In this document: piece by piece, positions 41,240 through 52,429 of the stretch
Layout: each line of letters begins with the position of its first letter
How positions within the stretch are numbered: position 1 is the stretch's first letter
DNA from: Moesziomyces globuligerus
Taxonomy: Eukaryota > Basidiomycota > Ustilaginomycetes > Ustilaginales > Ustilaginaceae
NCBI GenBank assembly: GCA_030849465.1
Contig: JARVLF010000002.1
Location: 513,328 to 577,327, forward strand
Reading direction: 5' to 3'
Length of the DNA stretch: 64,000 nucleotides
Translations under genes and position numbers: made by a program
The notes under the pieces: model-generated
The model's database searches: none
What the model saw: the letters and a program-made list of their open reading frames with translations, nothing else
What the model was told of the DNA's origin: nothing

Positions 41240-42304
41240 TCACAAGATGCCGCTGTCCTTGAGCGCGTTGGTCAGGATGGTCTCCTTGACCGCAGCGAAG
41301 ACGAGTCGGATGTTGCTTGTGTCCGTCGCCTGCGTCAGATGCGGGTAGATGCTGAGTCGCGCTCGATTGGTTTGCGTGAAGCGCCACAAGATGTACTTTG
41401 CCGCCTTGTTGATGTCCGGTCCGCCGCTGTATTCCGGGAAATACTTGGACAGCGGCTGCTTGGGGATCTTTTGCTTGAAGATGTCAATCTTGTTGAGGAA
41501 GAGGATGATCGAGGTGCGCAGGAACCATCGGCTGTTGACCACCGACTCGAACAGCACCAGCGACTCGGCCATGCGATTCTGTCCGCTCTCCTCTAGCAAC
41601 ACCTGGTCGTACTCGCTGAGCGCCACGCAGAAGATGATCGACGTCACCGCCTCGAAGCAGTGGATCCACTTTTTGCGTTCCGACCGTTGTCCTCCGACGT
41701 CAAAGAGATGTATTGAGAGCTGGCCCATGTTGAAGCGTGTCTCGCTGATGCCCGTAGTTTTGGATCGCGCACGCAGCACGTCGTTTTCGTCCGGCACGTA
41801 GTCGGGCTGCCCGATGCGGTTGACGTTGTCGAAGAAGTAGGCGGCGCTGTCCATGAGGTAGAATTCGCTTCCGCGCTCCATGATCGCCGGGATGATGGGG
41901 TCCTTCCAGAGCGAGTCGACCTTTCTGGCCATGGCGTGATCCAGCGTGGCACCCGGATCGGCATCCACGCGGTACTGCAGGATCGCGTCGACGTTCTCGC
42001 GGTTCTCGGGCATCTCTGGCTCCATCTTGAACTTGCGCAGCGCGAGTACGATGGCTTGGGCCGAGTCGACGAGGTTCTTGATGACGGTCAGGCGATAGAG
42101 CAGCAGCTCGTCTTTGGTGTACCCGTTCTGGTGGATGATCTTCATCTGCTTGACGATCGTCGACTTGCCCGACTCGCCGGAGCCGAGGAGGAGGATCTTG
42201 CATTCCTTTTTGAATTTGCGGCTGTCTTCCTCGATCTGCTTGTCGATGGCGACGCTGCGGTCCTTGGCCTCCTTCTGATCGGTTGACGAGAGGCAATTCC
42301 CCAT
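41240..42304 (-). CDS. gpa3: Heterotrimeric G protein alpha subunit, Gpa3-type, 354 aa
   Basis: A complete G-alpha starting MGNCLSS, with Gly2 for N-myristoylation and Cys4 for palmitoylation. Guanine-nucleotide motifs are all intact: GSGESGKST (41-49), RSKTTG (180-185, switch I Arg180), [13 protein letters not shown] (201-213, Gln206), NKID (271-274) and the TQATDT base contact (324-329). The C-terminus NALKDSGIL lacks a Cys at -4, so it is not a pertussis-toxin substrate, and matches the basidiomycete class that feeds pheromone and nutrient signals to adenylate cyclase (Ustilago Gpa3, Cryptococcus Gpa1). Assignment to gpa3 rather than a paralogue rests on remembered end sequences. The coding region is a single exon. 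Confidence 0.93.
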   Translation of the reverse strand: MGNCLSSTDQKEAKDRSVAIDKQIEEDSRKFKKECKILLLGSGESGKSTIVKQMKIIHQNGYTKDELLLYRLTVIKNLVDSAQAIVLALRKFKMEPEMPENRENVDAILQYRVDADPGATLDHAMARKVDSLWKDPIIPAIMERGSEFYLMDSAAYFFDNVNRIGQPDYVPDENDVLRARSKTTGISETRFNMGQLSIHLFDVGGQRSERKKWIHCFEAVTSIIFCVALSEYDQVLLEESGQNRMAESLVLFESVVNSRWFLRTSIILFLNKIDIFKQKIPKQPLSKYFPEYSGGPDINKAAKYILWRFTQTNRARLSIYPHLTQATDTSNIRLVFAAVKETILTNALKDSGIL

Positions 42305-45300
42305 CTTGGCTAGGCTAGCTTCGATCGAGTCGAGCGTGAACGTGGATCAGAGGTGTCTCGGCTCCGATGGAGGTGGTGGGGCACTGCGTTAGGTCGGACG
42401 GCGAGCAGAATCGGCCCTCGTTGAAATGTCGCAGTGCTAGAGTTCTGCACGAAGAGAGAGCGTGATCGGGACGCTGGCGCTCCGGACAGGTCCATAAACG
42501 TACGCTGATCTCAGGCCGCAAATCCAGTGGGGGATCGCGTCGTCGTCGATGGCAGGGAAGGAGTGCGGCGCCCTCGCAAGGAATCGAGCTGACCGTGTCG
42601 GAGCGACCGTCGCGGAAGAGCTCAGGGTGAAGCCAGGGCGGTCGGAGAAGCCGACAGAGCTGAAGACGTCAGGCGACTGTAGGCGACGAATGGCGGCGGA
42701 TGCCGGGAGACCCGAGCGCGAGGGCGTTTCTAGCGGCGTGTAGCGTGCTTGGCACCCACGTCGCAGGATGAAGAGTCAATCGATTGAGGTCGGAAGCGAG
42801 ACCTGTTCGGTGTGCTGCTATACGCTGGCTTCCGTGCAGATGTTTCGATTGGCTGTTCTGGACAAAGAGGAAGGCGGAGACCAAGGCGGGACAAGTCGGA
42901 TGCTCTCGAGTTCACGCCGGTCAGACTGGAAGGCCGTCGTGCTCTGTGAGAGAGGGCTGAAGAGTAGTGCGGTCGAGGCAGCCGGTCTCGGTTTTGGAAA
43001 CGTTGCAGACGATGCCGCGCTAGGATAGTTGCAGACGCGATCGGCGATGCGGCGAGGCAGAGCGTCTTGGAAAGGTTGGCTTGGAAGGTCAAGGAAGGTG
43101 GTGGACGTGACACGGGTCCGAGCTGCTGAGGTAGGGAATGAGAGAGTAGCAGAGGATGGGTCCAGAGACGAAGAAGAAGGAGCGAGGTGTTGAGGTGGGC
43201 AGACGAGGAGATGGTTGGGGACTGTTTGGGGCGGCCACGGTGGTCGAGGAGGTGAGAAGCAAACCAACGGAAGCGGATGGCACGCGGCAGCTTGGCGGGC
43301 TAGCGTGAGCCGGGCGGATGGGAGCGGCGTCTAGGCTTGGTGCTCCGAGGCGCCAGATGTGTTTTTGGCGATCGCAATGCACGAGGAGCGCCAAGGGGTT
43401 CGCTGCGACGTGCAGTGGCGATCTACTCTGCTCGACTCGAGGCGACCGAGGGAGGACAGGGGACAGACACAGATACGCCTTGCTGCAAGCAAGCGCCGGC
43501 ACGATGAGAATGGATGGGTGTCGGACCTGGCGAGGTGCGCGCGGGCGGCGGATGCGGTTCAGACGGCGCGGCTGTGGAGAATGAGCTTTGGTGAGAGTCG
43601 CGAGGTGCTGCGAAGCGCAGTTGCACTTGCATTGCAGACCAGTGCAGTTGGCTGCAGCGCTGTCGGACGCCCGTGCAGCCTGGCTGGGCAAGGTAAGCGA
43701 GGCTGAGAAGGGGCGCGGCCGGATCCCCTGGCCTTTGCTCCCGAAACGCGTTGCTCGGGCGCTTGCTGCTGACTTTCGGGAGCGTAGCAGCCATGCAGTA
43801 GCCGCACGGGATGAGAGACCACGAAAATTGCACCAGAATGGGCAACTTAGGCAAAATAAGATTCGAGCAGCTCAGGCGAGCCTCGAGTCTCGCCTTGCCC
43901 ACTCTCGCCTTTGCTTTTTCTTTGCAAGTGTGCGCTTTTCGGATTCCGCGTCTGGTCGAACGTGAACAGACATGGGCTTTGCTGACTCTAAACTGAACAC
44001 AGTATAGCCGCCGCATGGACATTTGATGAGCCTCCGCCCGGCACAACAGCTCAATTCCGGGCTCGAGCTCCGGGGCCTCGTAGGATGGCATGAAAAGAGG
44101 TGGGCGCTCCCCCCCCCTCCTCCTCCTCCCTGCCCCTGGTCCTGTACAGTAGGATGAATTACATTCACATTGTGACTGTGGCGCCATCGCTAGGCCAAGT
44201 TGCAATCGTGGGGGAAGCATGTGACGGCCCACACTATGATGCTAGTTTTTTTCATGCAAGAGTGGCGCAAACACGCCCAGTCTGCATCCTGGTCGACTCG
44301 CTTTTTGCTCCTAGCGAGTCTCGTCGAGCGCGTTAGCGTCGCTTCAGCTCGAGTGCATCTCGCTTTGAGCTTCGCCGGCATTGCGTCGTGGGCCTGAACC
44401 ATCTGCTACACTCCATCACGTCGAGCGAGCAAGGCCATGTCGTTGGGACTCCATTCGTTCAAGCCACTGCGACCAAGATGCAAAGTATGAATAAGAGCGG
44501 GTCTGGCGTAGCGTACACTGCACATCACGATAGCAGATTCATTTGCCCACGGGTCTGCGCAGAGCGCTATCTCTTCATTGATTGGCATCGGCCGGGGAAC
44601 GTGATCTCGTGCTGCGATCGTCCAAGAACAATCGCGGTGGCCCCATGTGCATATCCAACGTGAGATGATATCAACGTTAGACCTTTGATCGTGCACGCGG
44701 CACCCGCGAACAACATGTGATAGGCCCGACACAGCCCATGAGGGCAAGTCGTTCGAATCAGATCCACGAGTTTGAGCTGATTCGCTTTCCCCAGCGATGC
44801 GGCTCCGATCTCTGACACCTCTCGTCGTGTCCGGACGGCTCAAGCCGAGATGATCTGCGGCCTTATTTGTGCAGCAATCGCGGCCCCTTGCCGATTCGCC
44901 CACTCATCTTCATGACCTTTGTTGCAGCGCTCCGCCCTACCCTCGAGTCGCCGTTGACTCCCGTATGGACAAGCAAAGAGAGCAGGTTGGACTTCACCTT
45001 GTCTCGCCTTGGTCGTGCCGCTAGGGGCCAATCACGATTCCTCGCCGCCAGCCAAGCGAAGCTCGCAGCAGACCGATATTCGTTTGCGATGCACGGCTTT
45101 TGCTCGTGCATCTCCAGCTTTTTAGGCGAGGCTAGAGGCGCACCGCTGAGCGCAAGTCCAAGCCTCGAGAATGTGCGTCGCAGCACCGAGCCGAACTGAG
45201 CAGGCACACACCAATTCCGCTACGGCATACCGTACCCTGGATGCCCAACCTCGCTGTCAATTGGCCCCATCCTATGCCAGCACAACGCAATGAAACGTGA

Positions 45301-46463
45301 GTCCTAATGGTCGGGCCGGTCAACTGTCTGTCGACGCTACTGCACTGTACCTGGAAGCGAGCCTGGATCAACGAGCGCCCGATGCCAGCCCGTCTGCTCA
45401 GCCGAATTTTGGCGACACTGTCCCTGCAGAGCGGTCCGATGCTAGCCGAACGGTCACACAAGCGCTGCACAGCGGCCTGATGCTAGCGAAGCGGTCTCTT
45501 CCATCAAGCTTGTTCAGAGCATCGATGCCAATCCTTGCCGTCGACATGCTGTCAGCAGGATCGGCTCATGGGATCCTGTGATCGACAAAGCTTGCAGTCA
45601 CACCTCGTTCTTCGGAGGCCTACGGAGCCGCTTCTGATCGAATGCCACATCCGATGCCCATCCGATGCCCCCGCACCGATGCAGACGGACGGTCAGCCCT
45701 CCGTTCCCGCCATCCAGAGCAGCTGCAAACGGCGATGCAACTCAGGAACAAGGTCCAGTGCAGGGTCTCGGATTTCGGCAGCGACTTCGAGATCGGCAAG
45801 GGGTGAGGGAGCGTTCCTGGTTCCTGTCCTTGCTGAGAACAGCCAAACGACTCGGATCAGTGCCGTTTGCCGCATGGGCTGGCGGCAACGAGGCGGAAGG
45901 CGCAAAGCTGCACGGGCAAAGTCAAGAGCGTCGGAACCGCAATCAGCCTGCTGTCGTTGCAGCAGCATTAGCCCGAACACATCGCAAAGCCACAGCGCCA
46001 GCAAGAAAGCGGAGGATCAATTGTGCGGAGTTGCAAATCTTCCGTCATGCAACCGACCGAAGTGAGCCCTCGCTCGACCCAAACCCCGTGCCCTTCGTTC
46101 GTTGCTTTTGACAGGAGCATTGTGCCCGTGTCAACAGAGCGTGCCGTTCTGCGTGATCAACAGACCCACACCTTCCCTTCGCTGCGACCAAACAAGCCTA
46201 GACAAGCCGCAATGCAATCCCAAGACCGCAGCAAGCTCAACATACGCCCGCTCTCTCGGTCCCGCTTGGTCGGGCCGAGCCCAGCGATCCCCCTAACATC
46301 AAGTCGGTCAACGCTTTTGTATGTCTTCCCGGCCTGGTCCGATCGCCCTTGCTTTGCTCGCGCTCTCGGCTCGAACCCGGTGCACAAAACCGTCCTGAGC
46401 TACAAAAGAAGCGATCGTTGCCTGCACGATTGTGATTGCATAGCTACATGTTGTGGAAATGCG
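42305..46463. other. 4.2-kb intergenic stretch upstream of the G-alpha gene
   Basis: No frame in this stretch has a convincing translation; the longest (43,423-44,232, minus) is Arg/Ser/Cys-rich without domain-like pattern. The part next to the G-alpha ATG (42,305-43,300) is likely promoter and 5' UTR. Two imperfect 26-bp copies (45,430-45,455 and 45,471-45,496) share GATGCTAGC-GAA-CGGTC. A long regulatory region or unannotated noncoding transcript is possible. Confidence 0.45.
45430..45496 (+). repeat. Imperfect direct repeat, period 41 bp
   Basis: AGCGGTCCGATGCTAGCC at 45,430 and AGCGGCCTGATGCTAGCG at 45,471, each followed by GAA and CGGTC. Related CCGATGC strings recur at about 45,384 and 45,650-45,685. 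Confidence 0.6.
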
Positions 46464-49400
46464 CTACTCTGCAGCGACGTTGCCGCTTTCAACCAGCCGG
46501 TAGATCGTAACGAGGCCCACTTTCCTTCTTCTCTGCGACTCCTTGAGCCTATCGAGTGCTAGTAGCGCTGCTGGTGCTGGAAGCGAGCCCAGCAGATCAG
46601 CATGGTGCAAAGTGTTTGCCCCAGCACTGTGTTCATCACCCGAGCCTGCGGCATCGGCTTCAACACCACCACCACCACCACCGTTCCCTGGACGTCTCGT
46701 GCCGGGTGTCGAAGCACCGCTCCCGCTATAGAATCGCGTCTGCACCTTGTGACGTGCGACTAGCGTATCTCTGCCAAGTGGCGTGGCTACGCCGCTTTTG
46801 ACATCCCGTTCAGCGGCACTGTCGAGGATGTTGAAGAAGTCCTTCTTGCGAAGCAGCCTGCGCGCAAAAAAGTCCGTGCTCATGAGCTGAACAACGTCGG
46901 AGTCGCGCACAGAATACCCTGTAGACACGCCCTCACTTGCCGTGCGCGAATAAAATGCAAGCGACGACATGGCGTTCGATAGCGCCGTATACGATCGCAG
47001 AAAGCGCGACTCCTCCTCGCCTTCATCGACATCATCGCGTCGAGGAGCTCCACTGCGATCCGCAGCTCCGTCGCTGTCCCCTTCCTGCGTACCGCGCGTA
47101 CTCGGCCTCGAAGCGGGCCGGGATAGTGAACGCTTGAGCGCCGACACCGACTTGCTTGTCGCACCGGTCACCCTGTCTCCCGGCGCTCGAGAGGCTGAAC
47201 GAGAGCCTTGGCGCGAGACCTGGCGCGACGACTCGCGCGATTGCGGATATTGGTTGAGCGAGCCACCGAAGACTACTAGCTCATTGTTCGGCCCAAAACT
47301 TGCACCCATCCGCCTGGCTGGTATCTGGAGCGCAACGTGTGCCTCGTCGGATCCGATCTCCTTGCGTGCAGGTCTGAAGGCCAGTAGCCCGTTTTCAGAG
47401 TCCGTGTCTGAGACTGCCGAACCCTCGGCTTTGCCCGTCGTGAAGTCACCATCGTCGTCTCCATCGGTCTCGCCCCTTCCCCTGCGATCACGTTCGTCGA
47501 GCGACTTGATGGGCTCTCCAGTAAGAAAGCGAGCACATACCTCCAGGCATGGCATGGCGGCGGTCGCCGCTTTGCTCGATAGCCGGGCCAATCCGCGTAG
47601 CAGATATGCGCGCGTCTTGAGGCTGATATTCGCGCTCTTCTCCAAGTCAAACTGTGGTGCGCGATGCGGATAGCTTGTCGGAAATTTGATCCTGATGCGC
47701 AGAAATGCCGGTTCATGGTCTGCCCATGGCCCGTACATCGTCAACACGCACATGCGTTTGGTAAGCTCGACCTTTTCGAAGACGATTCGTGGCAGCTTTC
47801 GATTGATGCCGATGATCTCATCACCTAAGCCCTGAGCAGTCAGCCCGGTTTCACCTTCCGAATCGTCCTCGGTGGACAGCCCTTCGCGGCCAAAGCCGAC
47901 GGCGGACCGCATAGCTTTGCTTGTGGCTGGACGCGAAGGGGCAGCACTATGAAAGGTGCGTCCAAGGTCGTCGCCAGCGTAATCCTCCGATGTGTTCCTT
48001 TCCATGTCCTTCTCGTCCTTTTCGAGTCGTACGTTGGCGATCCACTCGATCGGGTCCACAGCTGGGGCCGCTGCACGACCCCGGTCGAGACGCATCGCTG
48101 CTCCGACTGCTTTCTTTGTGGTCCGTGGGTCCATCGCTTTCGCCAGCCTGCGCCTCTCCTCCTTCCGAGAAGCTTTGTCGCCTCCCTTTGAGGAGGCCTC
48201 GCCATGTCTACGCGTCTTTGAGCCTTGTTGTTCCTCCTGGATGGGCAATGGGCGTCCAGATGATCGGTGCGGATTCGAAGGCCTCTGCTTGGACCCTGTC
48301 GCTGAGCCAGATACAGTCTTGCTGCGCAGTTTGGGCGGCACTTTGAACGAAGACTGGCCTCCGCTTTGCCGAGAAGCACTGCCATCACCATATTTCGAGC
48401 TATGGAATGAGGCTCCAAAGCGACTCGTCGTGTCCTCGCCGGCGTGCTTGGGTAGCGATCGTGCAAGTTGTTGCATCTGTGTAGCTTGGGCGCGCCCGGT
48501 CCCGCTGCCCATAGCTCTCTGCGCCTCCAATCGACCCCAAGACCTACCAAAGGTGTCGACTGGGCTGCGAGATAGTTGGTCCAGGTTTGTGCCCAGATCA
48601 CCGTGGCTTGAGCTGTGATGCAGACTTCTCCTCCGCGCCGCCCCAGCGCTGGTAGCAAAGGCGGCCAGCGGGCTCGACCTGCCATCGCGCACGATGTTCT
48701 GAAAGCCGGACATGGAGGAGCTGTAGGGCGACGTGGCTTGGATTTTGCTGCCACTGCCTTTGCCGCTCAGCAAAGCGCGTGTAGCATGCTCGGGTGGGAG
48801 GATGGATGAGGTGGTGATGTTGCTTCCCGAAGCCTGACTGGCGGCCAGTGCCGCGTCTTCGCCGCCCGGTGGTAGTGAAATGGGCGGGTCGCGGTACGAA
48901 ACATCCGGAGCGTTGGCTCTGGTGAGCAAGACCCGGATGGGCCCCCCCGGCTTGTGTCCCACTTTGCGCGTCTGCTCGTCACTCACTGGCCAAAGTCGCA
49001 AGGTCTGGTCCTTCGACCACGTGATGAGCTGGAACTGGCGATCATCGTTGTCACGGTCTTGGCCCCCCTTGGCTCGGAAAAGATATTCCTTGACAATGTC
49101 CGTGTGACCAGCGAAAGTTGCCTTGGGCGCTTCAGGCTCGTCTTTGGCCCACATGCTGAGCGTGGTGTCGCCTCGCTGCGGCAGAGTCATTACGCCATTG
49201 CCAAAGGGGAGATGGCGCGCGCGCCATACAGGCGTCTTGGTTTCGATGACCGACTCTGCCTCGGTGACCAACTCTCTTGCACCGATAGCAGCCTGAGACG
49301 TGTCAGAAGCAAGGTTCCAGAACTTTACAGTCCGATCGAGAGAGCAGGTGACGAGTCGGTCCAGGCCGAGACTCGTGTCTCGACTCCAGTCAATGCCGTA

Positions 49401-50480
49401 GATCTTGCTCTCGTGCGCTTCGATGGTTGCGAGAGGAAGAGAGCCCTTGCGATCATCCCAGATCAGCACCTTGTTGTCGCACGTGGAGGCGAGGCGATGC
49501 TCGCTGGCTCGATTGAATTTGACTTGCGTTACAGCGGCATTCCATGCCGAGTATCCCTGTGCCGGCTTTTGCCGACCACCTCCATCCGAGGTCCCACTCA
49601 TGCGAAGGTCCCAAACCCAGGTCCACGTATCGATGGAGCTGGATGCAACGATCTCCGGGTGGAATGGGGACCAGTTGATATCGGTGATAGCTCGAGTGTG
49701 TGCGTGGAGAACATGCTCGATGGCCGACGATCTGGGGTTAGCCAGCTGTAGCTGCGAATGCACCGAGAAGGGGGTGTCTCCGTAAGGCGAGCTTGTCGGA
49801 ATCGCGCCAAATCCACTGCGCGTGCCTCCTGTGACGCCAGAATGGAGGCTATGACTGTTGTGGATGCTCTGATAGGCGCTGCTGCGTTGGGTCGAGAAAT
49901 GAGGATTGGACGGCATCACAGGACTGGGGTTGCTGTGGATGGAGCCACGGTGGAGAAGCCTGGTTAGAGGAGCTGCTGCGCGTGGATCGCCGGGCCTGTC
50001 GAGGTTCCAGATGAGAAGTTTCTGGTTGGAAGTGCTAGCGACCCAATTGCTCCTTGCGGGATGCGGGGACCACTGAATGTCGACGGCTTCCCACGTCGTC
50101 ATGTGTGCCAGAAAGCGAGGAGGGGCGAAAGGATCCTCGAGGTCGATGATGAAGAGACCCTTGCGCGCAGCCAGGACGACGTCGCGGTTGGCTGGGCTGA
50201 TGGACATGGAGCCGACCGGCTCCATAAACGAGATTTCGCACGATCTGTAGAACGTGTTGGAAGCATGACGCTGAGCCACAATCTGCTTTGCGGGTCTCGC
50301 CTGTGTGGTTGGAATGGCTATTGGTGCGGCAGGAACAGTGATGCCGTCGCTGAAACCGGCAACAGCCAATTGTGCATCGAACCCATCTTGACCCGCCGGA
50401 GGCAGGTCGGTCGGCGATGAGGAGGTGCCGGCTGAGATTTCCGTCGAGGGCAGCGCGGGGCTCCCATCCTTTGCCGACAT
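46464..50480 (-). CDS. WDR59/Sea3 (Mtc5)-like WD40-RWD protein of the SEA/GATOR2 complex, 1338 aa
   Basis: GATOR2/SEACAT acts at the vacuole to relieve TORC1 inhibition. The N-terminal WD40 propeller (about 70-490) contains LLIWNLDRPGD, HAHTRAITDINWSPFHPEIV, SSIDTWTWVWDLR, LASTCDNKVLIWDDRKG, AHESKIYGIDW and TCSLDRTVKFWNL, in the order and spacing I recall for human WDR59. A low-complexity, charged middle (500-870) follows. An RWD domain (about 885-1000) includes MYGPWADHEPAFLRIRIKFP and SYPHRAPQFDLE. The C-terminal 330 residues are Ser/Arg-rich with AFYSRTASEGVSTGYS and end without the RING-like zinc site expected in WDR59. I found no RING in the minus-strand sequence just beyond the stop. 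The ATG at 50,480 is clear. Confidence 0.85.
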   Translation of the reverse strand: MSAKDGSPALPSTEISAGTSSSPTDLPPAGQDGFDAQLAVAGFSDGITVPAAPIAIPTTQARPAKQIVAQRHASNTFYRSCEISFMEPVGSMSISPANRDVVLAARKGLFIIDLEDPFAPPRFLAHMTTWEAVDIQWSPHPARSNWVASTSNQKLLIWNLDRPGDPRAAAPLTRLLHRGSIHSNPSPVMPSNPHFSTQRSSAYQSIHNSHSLHSGVTGGTRSGFGAIPTSSPYGDTPFSVHSQLQLANPRSSAIEHVLHAHTRAITDINWSPFHPEIVASSSIDTWTWVWDLRMSGTSDGGGRQKPAQGYSAWNAAVTQVKFNRASEHRLASTCDNKVLIWDDRKGSLPLATIEAHESKIYGIDWSRDTSLGLDRLVTCSLDRTVKFWNLASDTSQAAIGARELVTEAESVIETKTPVWRARHLPFGNGVMTLPQRGDTTLSMWAKDEPEAPKATFAGHTDIVKEYLFRAKGGQDRDNDDRQFQLITWSKDQTLRLWPVSDEQTRKVGHKPGGPIRVLLTRANAPDVSYRDPPISLPPGGEDAALAASQASGSNITTSSILPPEHATRALLSGKGSGSKIQATSPYSSSMSGFQNIVRDGRSSPLAAFATSAGAARRRSLHHSSSHGDLGTNLDQLSRSPVDTFGRSWGRLEAQRAMGSGTGRAQATQMQQLARSLPKHAGEDTTSRFGASFHSSKYGDGSASRQSGGQSSFKVPPKLRSKTVSGSATGSKQRPSNPHRSSGRPLPIQEEQQGSKTRRHGEASSKGGDKASRKEERRRLAKAMDPRTTKKAVGAAMRLDRGRAAAPAVDPIEWIANVRLEKDEKDMERNTSEDYAGDDLGRTFHSAAPSRPATSKAMRSAVGFGREGLSTEDDSEGETGLTAQGLGDEIIGINRKLPRIVFEKVELTKRMCVLTMYGPWADHEPAFLRIRIKFPTSYPHRAPQFDLEKSANISLKTRAYLLRGLARLSSKAATAAMPCLEVCARFLTGEPIKSLDERDRRGRGETDGDDDGDFTTGKAEGSAVSDTDSENGLLAFRPARKEIGSDEAHVALQIPARRMGASFGPNNELVVFGGSLNQYPQSRESSRQVSRQGSRSASRAPGDRVTGATSKSVSALKRSLSRPASRPSTRGTQEGDSDGAADRSGAPRRDDVDEGEEESRFLRSYTALSNAMSSLAFYSRTASEGVSTGYSVRDSDVVQLMSTDFFARRLLRKKDFFNILDSAAERDVKSGVATPLGRDTLVARHKVQTRFYSGSGASTPGTRRPGNGGGGGGVEADAAGSGDEHSAGANTLHHADLLGSLPAPAALLALDRLKESQRRRKVGLVTIYRLVESGNVAAE

Positions 50481-51100
50481 CTTTCGTTGGGAAGGCAGCC
50501 CGCTTCACGGTCGGGGGCTGAGCCTGTTAGCCGATCTGGTGGTTGTGCAAGAGGATGCGGAGCGGGCATTCAGCAACAAAGTGGATGATCGATCATGCTG
50601 ACAATCGGCTCTTGGCGTGCGCCTCCTGGGACAACATCGAGAGCGTTGGTGATAGTGTAGAAGCGTCGACGCAGGATGAGCGGGTCGTCTGCGACGGGCG
50701 TGAGGAGTCGAAGGGGCCGTGGAGGAGAGCGGGACGGAATGCAATGCACCGTGCCTCGTTGCTCGACTCGGCCCAAGCGCAGCTCCTCACGCCCGTGTGC
50801 CCGATCATCGGGCGATAGCAACGGATCCTTTTTGTCCCGACTGCCGAGCTTCAACGGAAAATTTGGGTCTGGCCGTTTCTCGCGAGAAAAAAAGTTGCTG
50901 GCGGACAGCGGGCCAACGGGCGTCCGATTCACCATCACACCTTCAGGTGGTACGGCTAAGAATCCTGCCCCCACCAACGCTACCCTCCGTCACCCCGCCG
51001 GCCCGCCAAAGTCCTACACTGAAAGGGAAGCATCCAAACCAGGTCCTACCCACCCGTACATTCGCTTCGTTCAGCTCCGAGTTACAGAAGTTGCGTCAAG
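50481..51100. promoter_or_regulatory. Divergent promoter region of the WDR59-like and Pxr1 genes
   Basis: A 620-bp region between two divergent ATGs. No TATA box is obvious. Overlapping frames on both strands here are unconvincing. Confidence 0.4.
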
Positions 51101-52429
51101 ATGGGACTTTCGGGCCCAAAGCAGAAACAGCGACTGGTGGGCTCGGCCAGCACGCGCAACACCGCCTGGCTCAACGATGCATCGGCACCAGGCCAACGTA
51201 TGCTCGCTCAAATGGGCTGGTCCGCGGGACAGAGCCTGGGTCTCACCATGCCCGGTCTGACCGAGAACCTCAAGGTCGCCTACAAGATGGACAACAAGGG
51301 TATCGGTGCACAGCGACACGAGCGAGAGGCCAGAGCCAACGGCAAAGACATCTGGGTCGGTGGTGGTGGCGATCTCGGTAGCTTGTTCGAACGCCTCAAC
51401 GCTGCTAACGCCGCCTCTTCATCCAATTCGGCCGCAGCATCTTCTCCGTCCAGCGACGCTGGCGGCGACAACGACAAGACGGCGAAGAAGGCCAAGAAGG
51501 ACAAAAAGGAAAAGAAGGACAAGACGGAAAAGAAGAACAAACGGAACACAGACGCCGAAGCTCGGTCTTCCGACTCCAGCGATGGCAAGGCCGAGAAGAA
51601 GCGCAAGCGAGACGCAGGCAACGAACCGACCGATGACACGGGCAAGAAGAGCAAGAAGGACAAGAAGAGCAAGAAGAGCAAAGACGCTAAGGATAAAGCG
51701 GGGGAACCTTCCAGATCGAAGCGGAGCAAACGTGCACTGGAAAAGCAGAAGGACGAGGCTCCTGCCGCGATCAACGAGATCAAGACAGAAACGACACCAG
51801 CCCGACCAGTCAGGTTAGCGCACCGAGCCAAATTCTTGCGAGCAAAACGCATGGTCTCTGCTTCGGATCTAGCGAGCGTCAATGAGATCCTCGGCATTGC
51901 CTCGACGCCTTCTTCGTCCACAGCCGGCACTCCTCTATCCGGATCCGGCACAGCGACCCCCATCGTCGCAACCGTCAAGACGTATCCAGGGCCCGGCGGA
52001 AGCGAAATCGCCTTGGTGGATGTCGACCGTCGACTCCAAGCCGAACAGATCGTGCAAGTCGAGTCCGAATCGCCAACGGACAAGGACAACGCCAGTGAAA
52101 GGAAGAAGAGCAAGAAGGAAAAGAAGCACAAAAAGAGCGACGAGGATGGCAAGGATGGCAAGTCCAAGTCCAAGAAGCGCAAGTCGGGTCTCTCGGTCGA
52201 GGACGAGGCCGCGTCCCCGAGTCAAACGCAAGCCGAAGTCGCAGAGGTAGCAGCTGCAGCAGCTGCCGAGGAAAAGGAGAAGGCGACGCAGATCGGCACC
52301 AACACGCAAGGACTCTTTGTCTTCGAATACCTCAATCGTCGCTTGATGATGCGCAAAGCGCAGATCGCCAAGCAGAAGAAGGCCGATCACGAGGCCATCT
52401 TTGCCCGCGCGGCTCGCGTCGGTGCGTAG
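51101..52429 (+). CDS. PXR1: G-patch nucleolar protein Pxr1/PinX1-like, 442 aa
   Basis: The N-terminus MGLSGPKQKQRLVGSASTRN-TAWL matches the invariant start of the Pxr1/PinX1 family. A G-patch follows at about 27-70 (GQRMLAQMGWSAGQSLG and NKGIGA). Residues ~125-210 and ~330-370 are Lys/Glu/Asp-rich KKxKKDKK-type tracts typical of nucleolar targeting. A conserved short block FLRAKRMVSASDLASVNEIL lies near 247-266. Yeast Pxr1 helps rRNA and snoRNA processing as a G-patch partner of the helicase Prp43; PinX1 inhibits telomerase. This is the last recognisable core gene before the subtelomere. The ATG at 51,101 is unambiguous. Confidence 0.92.
   Translation: MGLSGPKQKQRLVGSASTRNTAWLNDASAPGQRMLAQMGWSAGQSLGLTMPGLTENLKVAYKMDNKGIGAQRHEREARANGKDIWVGGGGDLGSLFERLNAANAASSSNSAAASSPSSDAGGDNDKTAKKAKKDKKEKKDKTEKKNKRNTDAEARSSDSSDGKAEKKRKRDAGNEPTDDTGKKSKKDKKSKKSKDAKDKAGEPSRSKRSKRALEKQKDEAPAAINEIKTETTPARPVRLAHRAKFLRAKRMVSASDLASVNEILGIASTPSSSTAGTPLSGSGTATPIVATVKTYPGPGGSEIALVDVDRRLQAEQIVQVESESPTDKDNASERKKSKKEKKHKKSDEDGKDGKSKSKKRKSGLSVEDEAASPSQTQAEVAEVAAAAAAEEKEKATQIGTNTQGLFVFEYLNRRLMMRKAQIAKQKKADHEAIFARAARVGA

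Noticed and set aside
43423..44232. 269-codon minus-strand frame upstream of the G-alpha gene
   Set aside because: Arg/Ser/Cys-rich translation typical of a shadow frame in GC-rich DNA; no motif and no supported promoter.
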